NCBI GenBank assembly: GCA_964017065.1
Contig: OZ024784.1
Coordinates: forward strand, 8,971,152-9,035,151
DNA: 64,000 nt
Direction of reading: 5' to 3'
Origin: Haliclona indistincta
Taxonomy: Eukaryota > Porifera > Demospongiae > Haplosclerida > Chalinidae
How positions within the stretch are numbered: position 1 is the first letter of the stretch; every line of letters starts with the position of its first letter. The position numbers were made by a program, and so were the translations under genes. Shown piece by piece: positions 1 through 9,210 of this stretch. The notes below the pieces were generated by a model. The model was not told where the DNA came from. It worked only from the letters and a program-made list of their open reading frames with translations, and did no database searches.

Positions 1-290
1 GCGTTCACATGTAGCGAATTGGATATGAATTGCGCGGCTCAAAAAGCTCTTCCTAGCCTTCAACGATGCTTTAAAGTCCATTACGATGGTTTATTAGTCT
101 GCCAAGCGCCTTTTGTCTACTCACGACGTCGTGCACCCATGCGCGTGTGTTGTCTCAATTCGCTTTCAATCTACCTCCGGAGGTGGATTGAACCCAATGC
201 GCATTCAATTCACATTGATTTCATGTGAACACTGACGAACCGGATTGAATGCGCAATCGATCCACTTTGCATAGTCCATGTGAACGCGCC
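1..290. mobile_element. MITE-like element with terminal inverted repeats (left end at window edge)
   Basis: The window opens with GCGTTCACATG (1-11), and its reverse complement CATGTGAACGC lies at 277-287, followed by GCC. The interior has further inverted words (CTACCTCCGGAGGTGGATTGA near 170-190, GGATTGAATGCGCA near 242). There is no coding sequence. It looks like a short non-autonomous DNA transposon in an intron or the upstream flank of DDX27; the outermost bases are probably just outside the window. The 69-codon ORF inside is not credible as a gene. Confidence 0.6.
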
Positions 291-390
291 TTTAAACCAC
301 TATTCTCGAGTTTGATTGGTCAATTGCACCTTAAGCCCATGTGCAAAAACCCTTATCTATAGCTAGAATTGTTTTGTCTTATTCCTCACA

Positions 391-3300
391 GGCTCTGATT
401 CAGATGTGAGCATTGATTCATTGGAAGATATGGATTGCAGCTCACCAACACCAAAAGTACTGTTTCTGCTTATTATTTGTTGACTGTAGTTGTTGTGTAA
501 TGAATAATTCAGGGGCATAAAGAAAAGTTTGCTTCTCGACTGAGTGATGGTAATAGGGAGAAACTGGCTTCTGATATGTTTTTATTTTAGCCCAGAAAAT
601 GCTGAATATTTTAGCCACGCTCCACCAATGAGTGACAACATTGCGTTCACTGACATGAACCTCTCTCGTCCTCTGCTAAAGGTTGTATTGTCTCCTACTT
701 ATTAGCTCTATAATTATGTGCATCATGATTGCAGGCAGTAACTAGCATTGGGTATTCCGTACCAACACCAGTACAAGCCAGGACCATACCTCTCGCTCTC
801 ATGGGAAAAGATATTTGTGCTTGTGCAGCAACTGGAACTGGTAAGAAAACAATGTATTTGTAGAGGAGGAAGATGAACATTTTTTCCACCCAGGTAAAAC
901 AGCAGCATTCATACTCCCAATACTAGAGAGGCTGTTGTTCAGACCAACACACGGTCGTGTCATTAGAGTGTTGATAATCACGCCAACAAGAGAGCTTGCC
1001 ATACAGGTAACCTGCACCATACCTATTATAACATAATAATTATGTTCCTGTGTCTCTATAGATTCATTCTGTTGGGAAAGCTTTGGCTAAACACACCAAT
1101 ATTGAATTGTGTCTTGCTGCAGGTAAATACCTTGATAGCTGTTGTCTTCCTTTTTATTTTTGCCCAGGTGGATTGGACAGCAGGGCACAGGAGGCAGCAC
1201 TAAGAAAGAGTCCAGATATTGTTGTAGCAACTCCTGGTCGACTGGTGGATCACCTGCACAATACTCCTTCATTTAGTTTACAGACTATCGAGATATTGGT
1301 GCTGGATGAAGCTGATCGGTACAGTTCGTGTTATTGCATCAATCTGTCATTTGTTGTGTTCTCTAGGATGCTAGATGAACACTTTTTGGATCAAATGAAC
1401 GAGATCATTCGTCTCTGCCCTAAGAACAGGCAAACTCTCTTGTTTTCAGCCACCATGACAGATGAGGTCATTAATTTACTACATCCACAATGTCTTTTAT
1501 ATCACCTTTCCTAGATTGAGGAGTTAGCTCGCCTCAGTCTCAATCATCCTGTTCGTTTGTTTGTGGACAGCAACATGGATACTGCTGACAATCTTCACCA
1601 AGAATTCGTACGCATCAGAAGCAACAGAGAGGGAGATAGAGAGGCTATTACAACTGGTCTGTAAATGTTGTCAGCCGCTTCTCAAGGTTTTTTGCCTGTA
1701 GCTTTGTGCTGCCGTACATTCAAGGACCAGTGCCTTCTCTTCCTACCAACTAAGCGTCTTGCTCACCGCTTGAGAATACTGTTTGGTCTTCTTGGACTCA
1801 AAGCTGCTGAGCTACATGGCAGTCTCTCTCAGTTACAGGTCAGGAATGTCTTCTCTTTATACCATACTTCGATTATGGTGTGATTTTGAGCAATCTAATT
1901 ATTGTCAAAAGCAGGTTAATATTGAGCTTATTACCCTACTTATTATACCTACTCTGCATATTATACCTACTCTGCATATTATACTTACTCTGCCCACTTA
2001 TTACCCTCGGCAAACTTCAAAGAAACATCAAAGGAAAGTATGGCTTAACACGACGAGTGCGCTAATTAGAGGGGCAGGGGTATCGTTGGACACTTAAGAA
2101 CTTTTGTTGTCGCTCACCAGAAATTTGTAACTGACTGGCGCTTCTGAAGTACCTTCGGAAGCACAACAATTTGTCAGTAAGTGACCCTACAACGTTGGAC
2201 TGTAGTTGAGCTAGCAGTATGAAAAACGGGACCTCAAAGTATAGGCTAGTCACAGCAGCAGTATTTGCAGCAGTAGTAGGACAGAAGGTGAAAACAGATA
2301 CAAATTATCCTCACTTCACGGTCACCTCTTATTGTTACTGTAGGTAGTATTATTATTGTAGATATGTATAATTATGTTAAAATAGATGCGCTACATGCAC
2401 GGGATGTCAGTTTCTGCGGTGAAATAAATCCCGTATTACCCTCCTTCTCATTGTCCATATATTTATCAGCGATTGGAATCTCTGAAACAGTTTAAAGAAG
2501 GTTCAGCTGATGTTCTCCTTGCTACTGATCTTGCTGCACGAGGCCTAGACATTGAGGGAGTGAAGACAGTCATTAACTACAGTATGCCTCCAGCACTGAA
2601 GCAATACATACACCGAGTGGGAAGAACAGCTCGTGCTGGTAGATCAGGAAGGTCAGCTCCACAGTACTATTGTACTGAACAAGAATTTCAATATTTGTGT
2701 TGTCAGATCAGTGACCCTGGTTGGTGAGAAAGGACGTAAAGTCCTGAAGGATGTCGTCAAACAAGCCAAGTATCCTGTAAAGAGTCGGGTTGTCCCATAC
2801 GAGGTAGTAATGAGGTACAAAGACAAGATCAGAAACCTTGAAAAGGAACTGAAACAGATTATGAAACAAGAAGAAGAGGAAAAGCAAGTGAGGCCTATTT
2901 TCTCAATCACACGTTCCCAATTTCTTCTGTTCTCATAACTACAGATTCGTATTACTGAGATGGAGGTTAACAAAGCTAAGAACATGATTGAGCATCGAGA
3001 TGAGATATACAGTCGTCCTCCTCGAGTGTGGTTTCAGGAGAAGAGAACAGGTCAAAAAAGGCAAAGAGGTGAGCGGCATAATAAAAGATCGGTTTAGATA
3101 AATGGGATACAAAATAATAATAAGTGAAATTGATTCATGGCTTTGTTTTGGTAGTCATGGACTCTATCACAGTGCTGGCTGGTTTCTTCGGAAGAGCTAG
3201 TGGTACATCAGCTAGTTCTGGGTAGTTTAGTATCTCTTCGAGTACCTCTACATCAGCCAAAGCTCTGTGACCTGTGCAAATACCCCATAATTAAAAAGCA

Positions 3301-6300
3301 ACCATGTTATATGATGCAGCTGACCTTTGTACACTTTGGTTGGGAAACACAACTTGTAAAGGCTTTGTAGACCGAGTCTCTCACCATTGAGAAAACCATC
3401 ACCACTATTCTGCACCTATGGATGGATAGATCATGACATGTGCACATAATTTTGAGGAATAAAAATGATTCCTAGATGCAAACGATACAAGGTTTATTGT
3501 ACTCATGCAGAGGAAAATAATTATATTAGCAATAATTTTGACTGAATTACTTGTCTCAAGAATTGCAAAGTGTCAGCAAAAGATATGTTTCGTTCAACGA
3601 GGAATGAAGTACAAAGTTCAGGAGTGCGTTTCATTTCTGCTAGCAGAAGTGGAAAGTCATACTTGTTTCCATTGTGTGCCGCTAGTACTGCAAGGACTCA
3701 TGACAATAATTATATTCACAGTTATCCCATCGTACCTGGATGGTGTGATAGCCCTGTGCTCTCGGTCACCTCCTGTGTTGTGTTGGATATCCATGATAAG
3801 AATCTAGGCAGCACTATCGAGAGAGGTTCCTCATCTTTCAACATGTTGGGCGTGATTCCTGTTATACGGCGAACTACATAGATAGCTAAAACAATGTCTT
3901 CTCTAATAATTAAACTTCATTACCTATTTCAGGAATATAAGTTTTAGTGTAGACGAGACTTGAGAATGATGTGTTGCTCACTGCTACTGGTGGGTTGAAC
4001 ACCTTACCAGCTATCTCTGTGATACTCTCAGTATATACATCCAGGCCTGTTGTCTCCAGATCAAAGAGAAACAAAAGAGATTGCTCTTGGCTGCTGTTTA
4101 GATCGTGACTCGGCCTGTCGACTGCTGTGCTGCTATTAGCCATGATCTGAGTATGTTTCTGCACCTTCGGCCACGTGGCACGGAAGTACAGTAATTACAA
4201 AATTAGTGCATACTAAACTCATGAAGGTATTTTGCATACCACGAGGCGCTCTAAAGCGGCTCGCTGTTGTAGTCTACACTAGCTTACTGTGTTGTGAGCT
4301 TACCTGAAGCAAGCGATCACGAGCGGAGGCAGCCGAAGATGCTGTTCGCGGCCAGAGCGAGCTACCTTTCATTCGCCCGTAGTGTACAACGACAGAGTAA
4401 GCAATTTGACGTAATGTCGCCATCACTGCCACTGCTAACTCGCTTCACTGTCAGTAGTAGGTATCGCAGTAGTCACTACAGTACAAGTCACCAGTTACGC
4501 GTACGACAACACGTGCGTACGGGTACGCCCACATGACGTTGCCCACCGGAGCTAAAAACCTAGGCGCCGGTGCAATACATAGTCATTTCCATTGAGGATG
4601 TTAAGTTACTGCAAAAAAACGCACAAGAGAAATTCTCATGGCGGAATTCTACAATACTGCATTGCTATAATATAGCTAGGTTCCACCTAGAGGAGTGAAG
4701 GAATAAATGTAATGATAAAAATGTGGGTACCCACTTGTTGATAGAATTAACGGATAAACGTACAGAATTGTGAATGCTCAGGTTTGTCCTGATTTCAGGG
4801 GTGTCCACAGTGAGGGTTCTACTACATGTATATATCAGCATTGATACATTCACTGTAGCTGCCATTTTATCCCACACTGCCAATATAAAAAAATTAATAT
4901 TGTTGTGTCAGCCCTGTTGTGTCATTAAAAAATGTGAAACCTATCAACAAGTGGTTATTTGTTTTTAGCTTTTCTTAGTTTATTTCGAGCATTCCATGAC
5001 TTCATAAGTTCACTTGCTGACTGCTGAGGGAGACAGGCTGGTAGGTAGTCTAGCTGTGGGTGACCCAGTATCTCTTCCATTGCCTCTACATCAGCCAATG
5101 CTCTATGAGCTATAGACACTAACTCAAACAATATTCTTTTAAGTAAAACTGACCTTGGTAGGACTTGTCTGGAAAACAGAGTTTGTAAATGTTCTTTAAA
5201 CCAAGCTTTTGTTCAGCTAGAAAATCACTGCCTTCACGTTTTTCCTAAAAAAAGTGTTACTTTATTATCAATACTGTGCTGTACTGTAAGTCCTACTTTT
5301 CTCAAGAATGTTAATGTGTCGGCAAAGAATATTCGATTCTGTTGTAATTGAGCAAGTGTAGACTTATTAGATTTGGTTATTCGTTGCATTTCTGCTAGTA
5401 GGAGTGGGAAGTCATAGCTGTTACCATTGTGCGCCACAAGTACTGTAATGACAGCAGCAGTAATAGATGTGTGGTATTGTTCAGCTTGTACCTGGATGGT
5501 GTGGTAGTCCAGTGCTCTCGGTCACCTCCTGTGTTGTGTTGGATATCCATGATAAGAATCTAGGCAGCACTATTGAGAGAGGTTCCTCATCTTTTAACAT
5601 GTCGGGCGTGATTCCTGTTATACTCTGGACTGCAAGTATATTATTATGTTAGAGGTAATGTTAGCATGTGTCAAAGTGCATGTAGAAGTGTTGCCAGTTG
5701 CTGTCATAGATAGTATAGTAAAGAACAGGGTTCATTAGCACCTTCATTGAGAAATGCCCCTCTGCTATCTATCTATGTCAAGAAAATCTCGAAGAGCTCT
5801 CAAGAGGTTTTTTAATCACAAAGTAGTGGTCTGTGTTTCCGAGTGGAAAGCAACATGCGAATTCATCAGCATATAGAAAACGCACGTATTTGCACCTATT
5901 TACACCCACATGTGTCTACTTATACATTGCTGTGCGTAGCCAACACTCATAAATAGCTACTATCATACTCCAGAAAGGCGTGTAGTGCATCAGATGGCAG
6001 TTACCCTGTACCATGGGCGGCTATCCTATACATGGTGATATTGTTCTACCATTTTTTCATCGTTCTTATAGACCATTGGTTAATCTGTTTATGGCTAGTG
6101 GCATGTGCATGAGACAAAAGTAATGACTGGATAATTATTGTTATAATGCTGTGGAACAAGTTTTTATTTCACTTCACAAAAGGTCACTATCACACAATCC
6201 ACAAAACCTGTAGAATCGATCTGACCAATATTGTACTGGGACAGTTTCTCCTGTGATTGTGTGTATTCACTATCCATCACATCTCTGTCTAAGAAGAGTA

Positions 6301-7769
6301 TTCTGAGTAGTGACTGGTTGTAATTATATTATTCATGTATCAATTATACGACACGGATGGCAGGCTTTAATGCACTTTTATGCTGACTTGACCATCCCTG
6401 TCCTTTACTATTATCATTGCCGCTCGGCAATGATATGTAGGGATGACCACGAATTAAGATGGCAGCTACTCATTTGTATACTATCTATCACTGAATGAAT
6501 AACCCTAAAACCTGGACATATTATGGCTGCAATCAACATCAAGCTTTTTGGATACATGTGAAGCTAATCATTGTTCAACTGTTGCTCTGTGTGTCTAACC
6601 AGGGTATGTGCAATTACCTATTCCTGGGATATCGTGGCTGGTGTAGACGAGACTTGAGAATGATGTGTTGCTCACTGCTACTGGTGGGTTGAACACCTTA
6701 CCAGCTATCTCTGTGATGCTGTCTGTATAGACACTCAATCCTGTTGTCTCCAGATCAAAGAGAAACAAAAGTGATTGCTCTTGGCTGCTGTCTGCATCAT
6801 CATAGCTGCTGTCTGCATCATCACAGCATGAGCTGCAGCTCTCACTGGATGTACCAGTTGTATCAGTGTTGATTGTTGCTAGTACTCTTTGACCTATGAA
6901 TACAAGGGTAACTAGCTATGCTAGTTGTACAACTAGCTCACTATGGTGGTGATAGGGTGTTCTATGCCTCCTTTTGGACCTCCTTGCTCGCTTGGTTTTT
7001 GGCATGTTCTGTGCCCACCTTCAATTTGGTTCTCTATTTGGAGCCAATTGTGTCTATAACAACTGTGGTTTACAGTATGCACAGTGGTTTACATTTATTA
7101 ATTATTTATAATAAGTTACTAACACGTGCACTAGCTGCTCTTCAATATAAATTATTTACTGTGAATCAATTTGTCACAAAAATACAATAATAGCTCAGGA
7201 GTTTATCATAATACTCAACTATACTCATGTGCAGTGACTACTACACACTCTTGTTATTGTAGGCTGTGATGACAAGATCAAGAAAACAGAGACAGTGAGT
7301 GATGTAGTGTGTATTGTTAGATCATGATCTGTTAATAGGAAGAGGAGGTCAAGATGAGGAGAGAGAATGAATATGCAACACGTGTAGCTAAGCGAGCTAA
7401 CAAACAAAAGAAACTAAATACTGTAGCTCTGGATGCGAACAAGAAAGGGAAATCTTCTCACAGAAAGCGTGAGTGAGATAGAGGGGGAGAGCAAATTTTG
7501 TTTATAATGTCTTGTTAGTTAACCCAGTCATCAAAGCGTTTGATAGTGACATGACTCAGCAGTCTACCAAGAAACACAAACCAGCCAAATATGGGTATGC
7601 TGTACATTGTAATTTATACTCTACTTATAAATTGTGTATTATCTTTAGTTCAAGGCCTCAGAACAGTGCATCAAAGGGTCACAAATTTAAATCAAAAAAG
7701 AAGTAAGCTAATTCATGTATGTTTTACTATAATAATTATTTGCGTGTTTTCAGGTTTAAACGTCGTTAA
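391..7769 (+). CDS. DDX27: ATP-dependent RNA helicase DDX27 (Drs1 family), 5' end outside the window
   Basis: DEAD-box helicase of the nucleolus, needed in yeast (Drs1) and vertebrates for 60S subunit/pre-rRNA processing. About 17 exons can be read. Motifs in order: Walker A AATGTGKT (~832-900, split by an intron), PTRELAIQ (~983-1004), TPGRLVDHL (~1231), DEAD as VLDEADR (~1300), SAT (~1448), [14 protein letters not shown] (~2519-2560) and [11 protein letters not shown] (~2611-2650). The core is followed by the DDX27-type C-terminal region ([16 protein letters not shown], then a Lys/Arg-rich coiled coil). Exon 3' ends at ~3068 (GTGAGC). The last exons at 7263-7769 encode [11 protein letters not shown] and end [16 protein letters not shown], like the human tail NFKSKSRYKRR, so the gene spans a ~4.2 kb intron holding two antisense genes. 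The N-terminal acidic exon ([14 protein letters not shown], 391-456) is not the start; earlier exons lie upstream. Exon assignment between 3068 and 7263 is inferred from phase and homology. Confidence 0.9.
1938..2000. repeat. 18-bp tandem repeat in DDX27 intron
   Basis: The unit ATTATACCTACTCTGCAT occurs about three times, the last copy with ACTTACTCTGCCC. It lies in the ~620 bp DDX27 intron between the exon ending LHGSLSQLQ (~1839) and the exon beginning [11 protein letters not shown] (~2468). The rest of the intron holds a small hairpin (CTTCTGAAGTACCTTCGGAAG, ~2141-2161) and no visible gene. Confidence 0.7.
3135..4164 (-). CDS. DEDDh 3'-5' exonuclease-like protein, copy A, nested antisense in DDX27 intron
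   Basis: DnaQ/TREX-type exonuclease of the DEDDh superfamily. It is read as five exons on the minus strand. Exon 1 (4164 to ~3938) has Exo [11 protein letters not shown], with Asp and Glu. Exon 2 (~3880-3735) has ITGITPNML and [11 protein letters not shown]. Exon 3 (~3690-3555) has Exo [19 protein letters not shown]. Exon 4 (~3410-3330) has [11 protein letters not shown]. Exon 5 (~3268-3135) has Exo [11 protein letters not shown] (the H-x4-D of DEDDh) and ends TKTKP-stop. All four catalytic acids and the His are present, so the copy looks intact. Start: either of two in-frame ATGs (4164 or ~4143). Closest by motif to the exonuclease modules of TREX and PML-I, but exact orthology is not settled. 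It lies entirely inside the large DDX27 intron on the opposite strand and has a downstream sister at 4955-6893. Substrate (DNA or RNA) unknown. Confidence 0.75.
4165..4954. other. Spacer between the two nested exonuclease copies
   Basis: About 790 bp within the DDX27 intron, holding the presumed promoter of exonuclease copy A. A CACGTG E-box-like word lies at ~4172-4177, and a GC-richer stretch runs 4240-4560. An 80-codon ORF at 4294-4536 has no recognisable motif and is probably chance. The remainder is AT-rich with nothing identifiable. Confidence 0.5.
4955..6893 (-). CDS. DEDDh 3'-5' exonuclease-like protein, copy B, nested antisense in DDX27 intron
   Basis: Paralogue of copy A with the same exon plan. 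Exon at ~6893-6614 has Exo [11 protein letters not shown], preceded by an acidic repeat [13 protein letters not shown]. Exon at ~5632-5490 has ITGITPDML. Exon at ~5430-5297 has Exo [19 protein letters not shown] and [11 protein letters not shown] ~50 bp intron follows, then [19 protein letters not shown], and a final exon (~5110-4955) has Exo [13 protein letters not shown] and ends RKAKNK-stop. Catalytic residues are intact. The intron after exon 1 is ~950 bp here against ~60 bp in copy A and carries a dispersed palindromic repeat (6412-6474). No in-frame ATG precedes the first recognised exon; an AG acceptor at ~6894 suggests one more 5' exon that I could not place (possibly 6900-7200). Exons 1-2 are almost identical in DNA to copy A, while exons 3-5 have diverged. 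Confidence 0.7.
6412..6474 (+). repeat. Dispersed palindromic repeat, copy 1
   Basis: The core TATCATTGCCGCTCGGCAAT is an inverted repeat and is followed by ATGTAGGGATGACCACGAAT and TAAGATGGCAGCTACTCAT. The same unit, diverged, occurs at 39941-39990 and, in the opposite orientation, at 58574-58640. It probably marks a short non-autonomous element family. Confidence 0.7.
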
Positions 7770-7844
7770 ATATGACTTTTCAGTTTTTGAATTATAGGAC
7801 CATAATGTGTTATGATAATGAGTCCACTGTAATTATTAAGGATT

Positions 7845-7940
7845 TTCACACATAACTTGGTTTGTGGCAGTAGGGTATTTTTCACACATAACTTGGTTTG
7901 TGGGTATTTTCACACATAACTTGGTTTGTGGCAGTAATGT
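7845..7940. repeat. ~30-bp tandem repeat (3 copies) between DDX27 and the next gene
   Basis: TTTTCACACATAACTTGGTT followed by TGTGG occurs three times (starts near 7848, 7877 and 7908), with variable linkers GCAGTAGGGTA and GTA. It lies in the 190 bp between the convergent 3' ends of DDX27 (7769) and the minus-strand gene (7961), so it may sit in either 3' UTR. Confidence 0.75.
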
Positions 7941-7960
7941 CACTTTAAGTCTAAGTCATA

Positions 7961-9079
7961 TTAGTCATCGAAGTCTAATTCATCATAGTCATCGTTCTCC
8001 TCTACCACCGTTGCAATGGAGCTCTTCCTGAGCAACATGTTGCCCATTAGATCCAGTTCACAGTGCTTGATAACATATCGTTGTGCCATTTCTTCCTGAA
8101 AACTCAAAGCCCGGCTGTATCTGGCAGGCCTGACTGGCCCTGTAGTGCTGTTCTTTCTTCCTTTTCTTGCTCTTTTGATGGATTTCCATAGAATGCTGAA
8201 AGCATCAGACAGAGATACCTTAGCAATGAAGAACATGCAATGGCCACTTTGCCAACCAGGATTACTGTCAGCAAAAAACCGAATGTGAGGATTTTCTAGA
8301 TCACTGTCACTAATAGGAGCCACATGAGACTTGAGGTTGCTCAGTTCTCGCTTGAGTACAAAGGTGTCTGGATCGTAAATCTCATTGCCGATGCGAACAT
8401 CATTTGCAAACTGGTTCATCAGGTTTCTTTCCCTCTCTGGTGTTTGTCTGTCATGGCGTGGGTAGACCTTCTGAAGGTAACGAATGAGAGTAATGTAGCT
8501 AAGGTAACTGAATGCTTTGCCCATAAGATAGATGGGTGTTCGTGGATGAAGGATGAGCTCCCTTAGAGCATGCCACAGGAACACGTAATACATCAGAGGA
8601 CCTCCTCTGTAGCAGTTTTTGACGAGAGCCAAACCAATTTTTATGACAGTGTACTTTTCTCCGTTGTCTTCTTTGCGTTCTACGCTCATTAGGTACATGC
8701 CTCGTAAAGATCCATCGATTCTTTCTCTGCACATAACTGCAAAGGTGTACCCCAGCACTATCTTGTGGAACGACTCGATCGTTATTTCAGACTGTATCAT
8801 ACTCTTGCAAAACTCATAGAGCTCGTTTATCGAGACGTCGTCCAACAGATGCGTTGCACAAACATATGCATGCTGCCGCATCGTCTTCCCCATGGTACGT
8901 CTGCTGGGATGAGCACCAAAAGCGATTTGCCAAAGCACAAAATAGTCTCTTAGGATGGCGCCTGCCCCCGACAGGATCTTCACGAGTCTGTACACCAACC
9001 AAACACCGACCAGTGTGAGTCCTATGATGAGCGAATTGCGTATCACGCGGCTGATCTCCATGGTATCTTGATCCTTCAC
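7961..9079 (-). CDS. Uncharacterised single-exon protein with N-terminal membrane anchor (372 aa)
   Basis: I do not recognise this family. One uninterrupted 372-codon frame. A hydrophobic segment at residues ~14-36 (SLIIGLTLVGVWLVYRLVKI) predicts a single N-terminal membrane anchor. The middle contains RGMYLMSVERKE, then VIKIGLALVKNCYRGGPLMYY, an arrangement of strand and R-G turn that faintly recalls motif A of GNAT acyltransferases; that is a guess. Later segments include IRFFADSNPGWQSGHCMFF and a basic stretch KSIKRARKGRKN. The C-terminus is strongly acidic (VEENDDYDELDFDD). Start: ATG at 9079, or the second in-frame ATG at 9061 (MEISRV). It is divergent from alanine aminotransferase with ~130 bp between possible starts, so the two probably share a promoter. 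The lack of introns is unusual beside its intron-rich neighbours. Confidence 0.75.
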   Translation of the reverse strand: MKDQDTMEISRVIRNSLIIGLTLVGVWLVYRLVKILSGAGAILRDYFVLWQIAFGAHPSRRTMGKTMRQHAYVCATHLLDDVSINELYEFCKSMIQSEITIESFHKIVLGYTFAVMCRERIDGSLRGMYLMSVERKEDNGEKYTVIKIGLALVKNCYRGGPLMYYVFLWHALRELILHPRTPIYLMGKAFSYLSYITLIRYLQKVYPRHDRQTPERERNLMNQFANDVRIGNEIYDPDTFVLKRELSNLKSHVAPISDSDLENPHIRFFADSNPGWQSGHCMFFIAKVSLSDAFSILWKSIKRARKGRKNSTTGPVRPARYSRALSFQEEMAQRYVIKHCELDLMGNMLLRKSSIATVVEENDDYDELDFDD

Positions 9080-9210
9080 GGGCCCTTCAGTGGAGGTTGG
9101 GGCCGGTTCTGTGGGCGGGGCTCATCCTTGCAGTTAAGTTGCTCGACTCGTGGTTATTACGCACATCAAAGAACTCGTTAGAGCCAACGCCACCATTTTG
9201 ACTCTCTTCG
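9080..9210. promoter_or_regulatory. Bidirectional promoter region between orphan membrane protein and GPT
   Basis: A ~130 bp gap between the divergent starts at 9079 (-) and 9211 (+). It is richer in GC than the surroundings and contains GGGCGGGGC (~9114-9122), a GC-box/Sp1-like word. Function as a shared promoter is inferred from geometry. Confidence 0.5.

Noticed and set aside
4294..4536. 80-codon ORF upstream of exonuclease copy A
   Set aside because: No motif, biased basic composition, lies in the presumed promoter region; likely chance.
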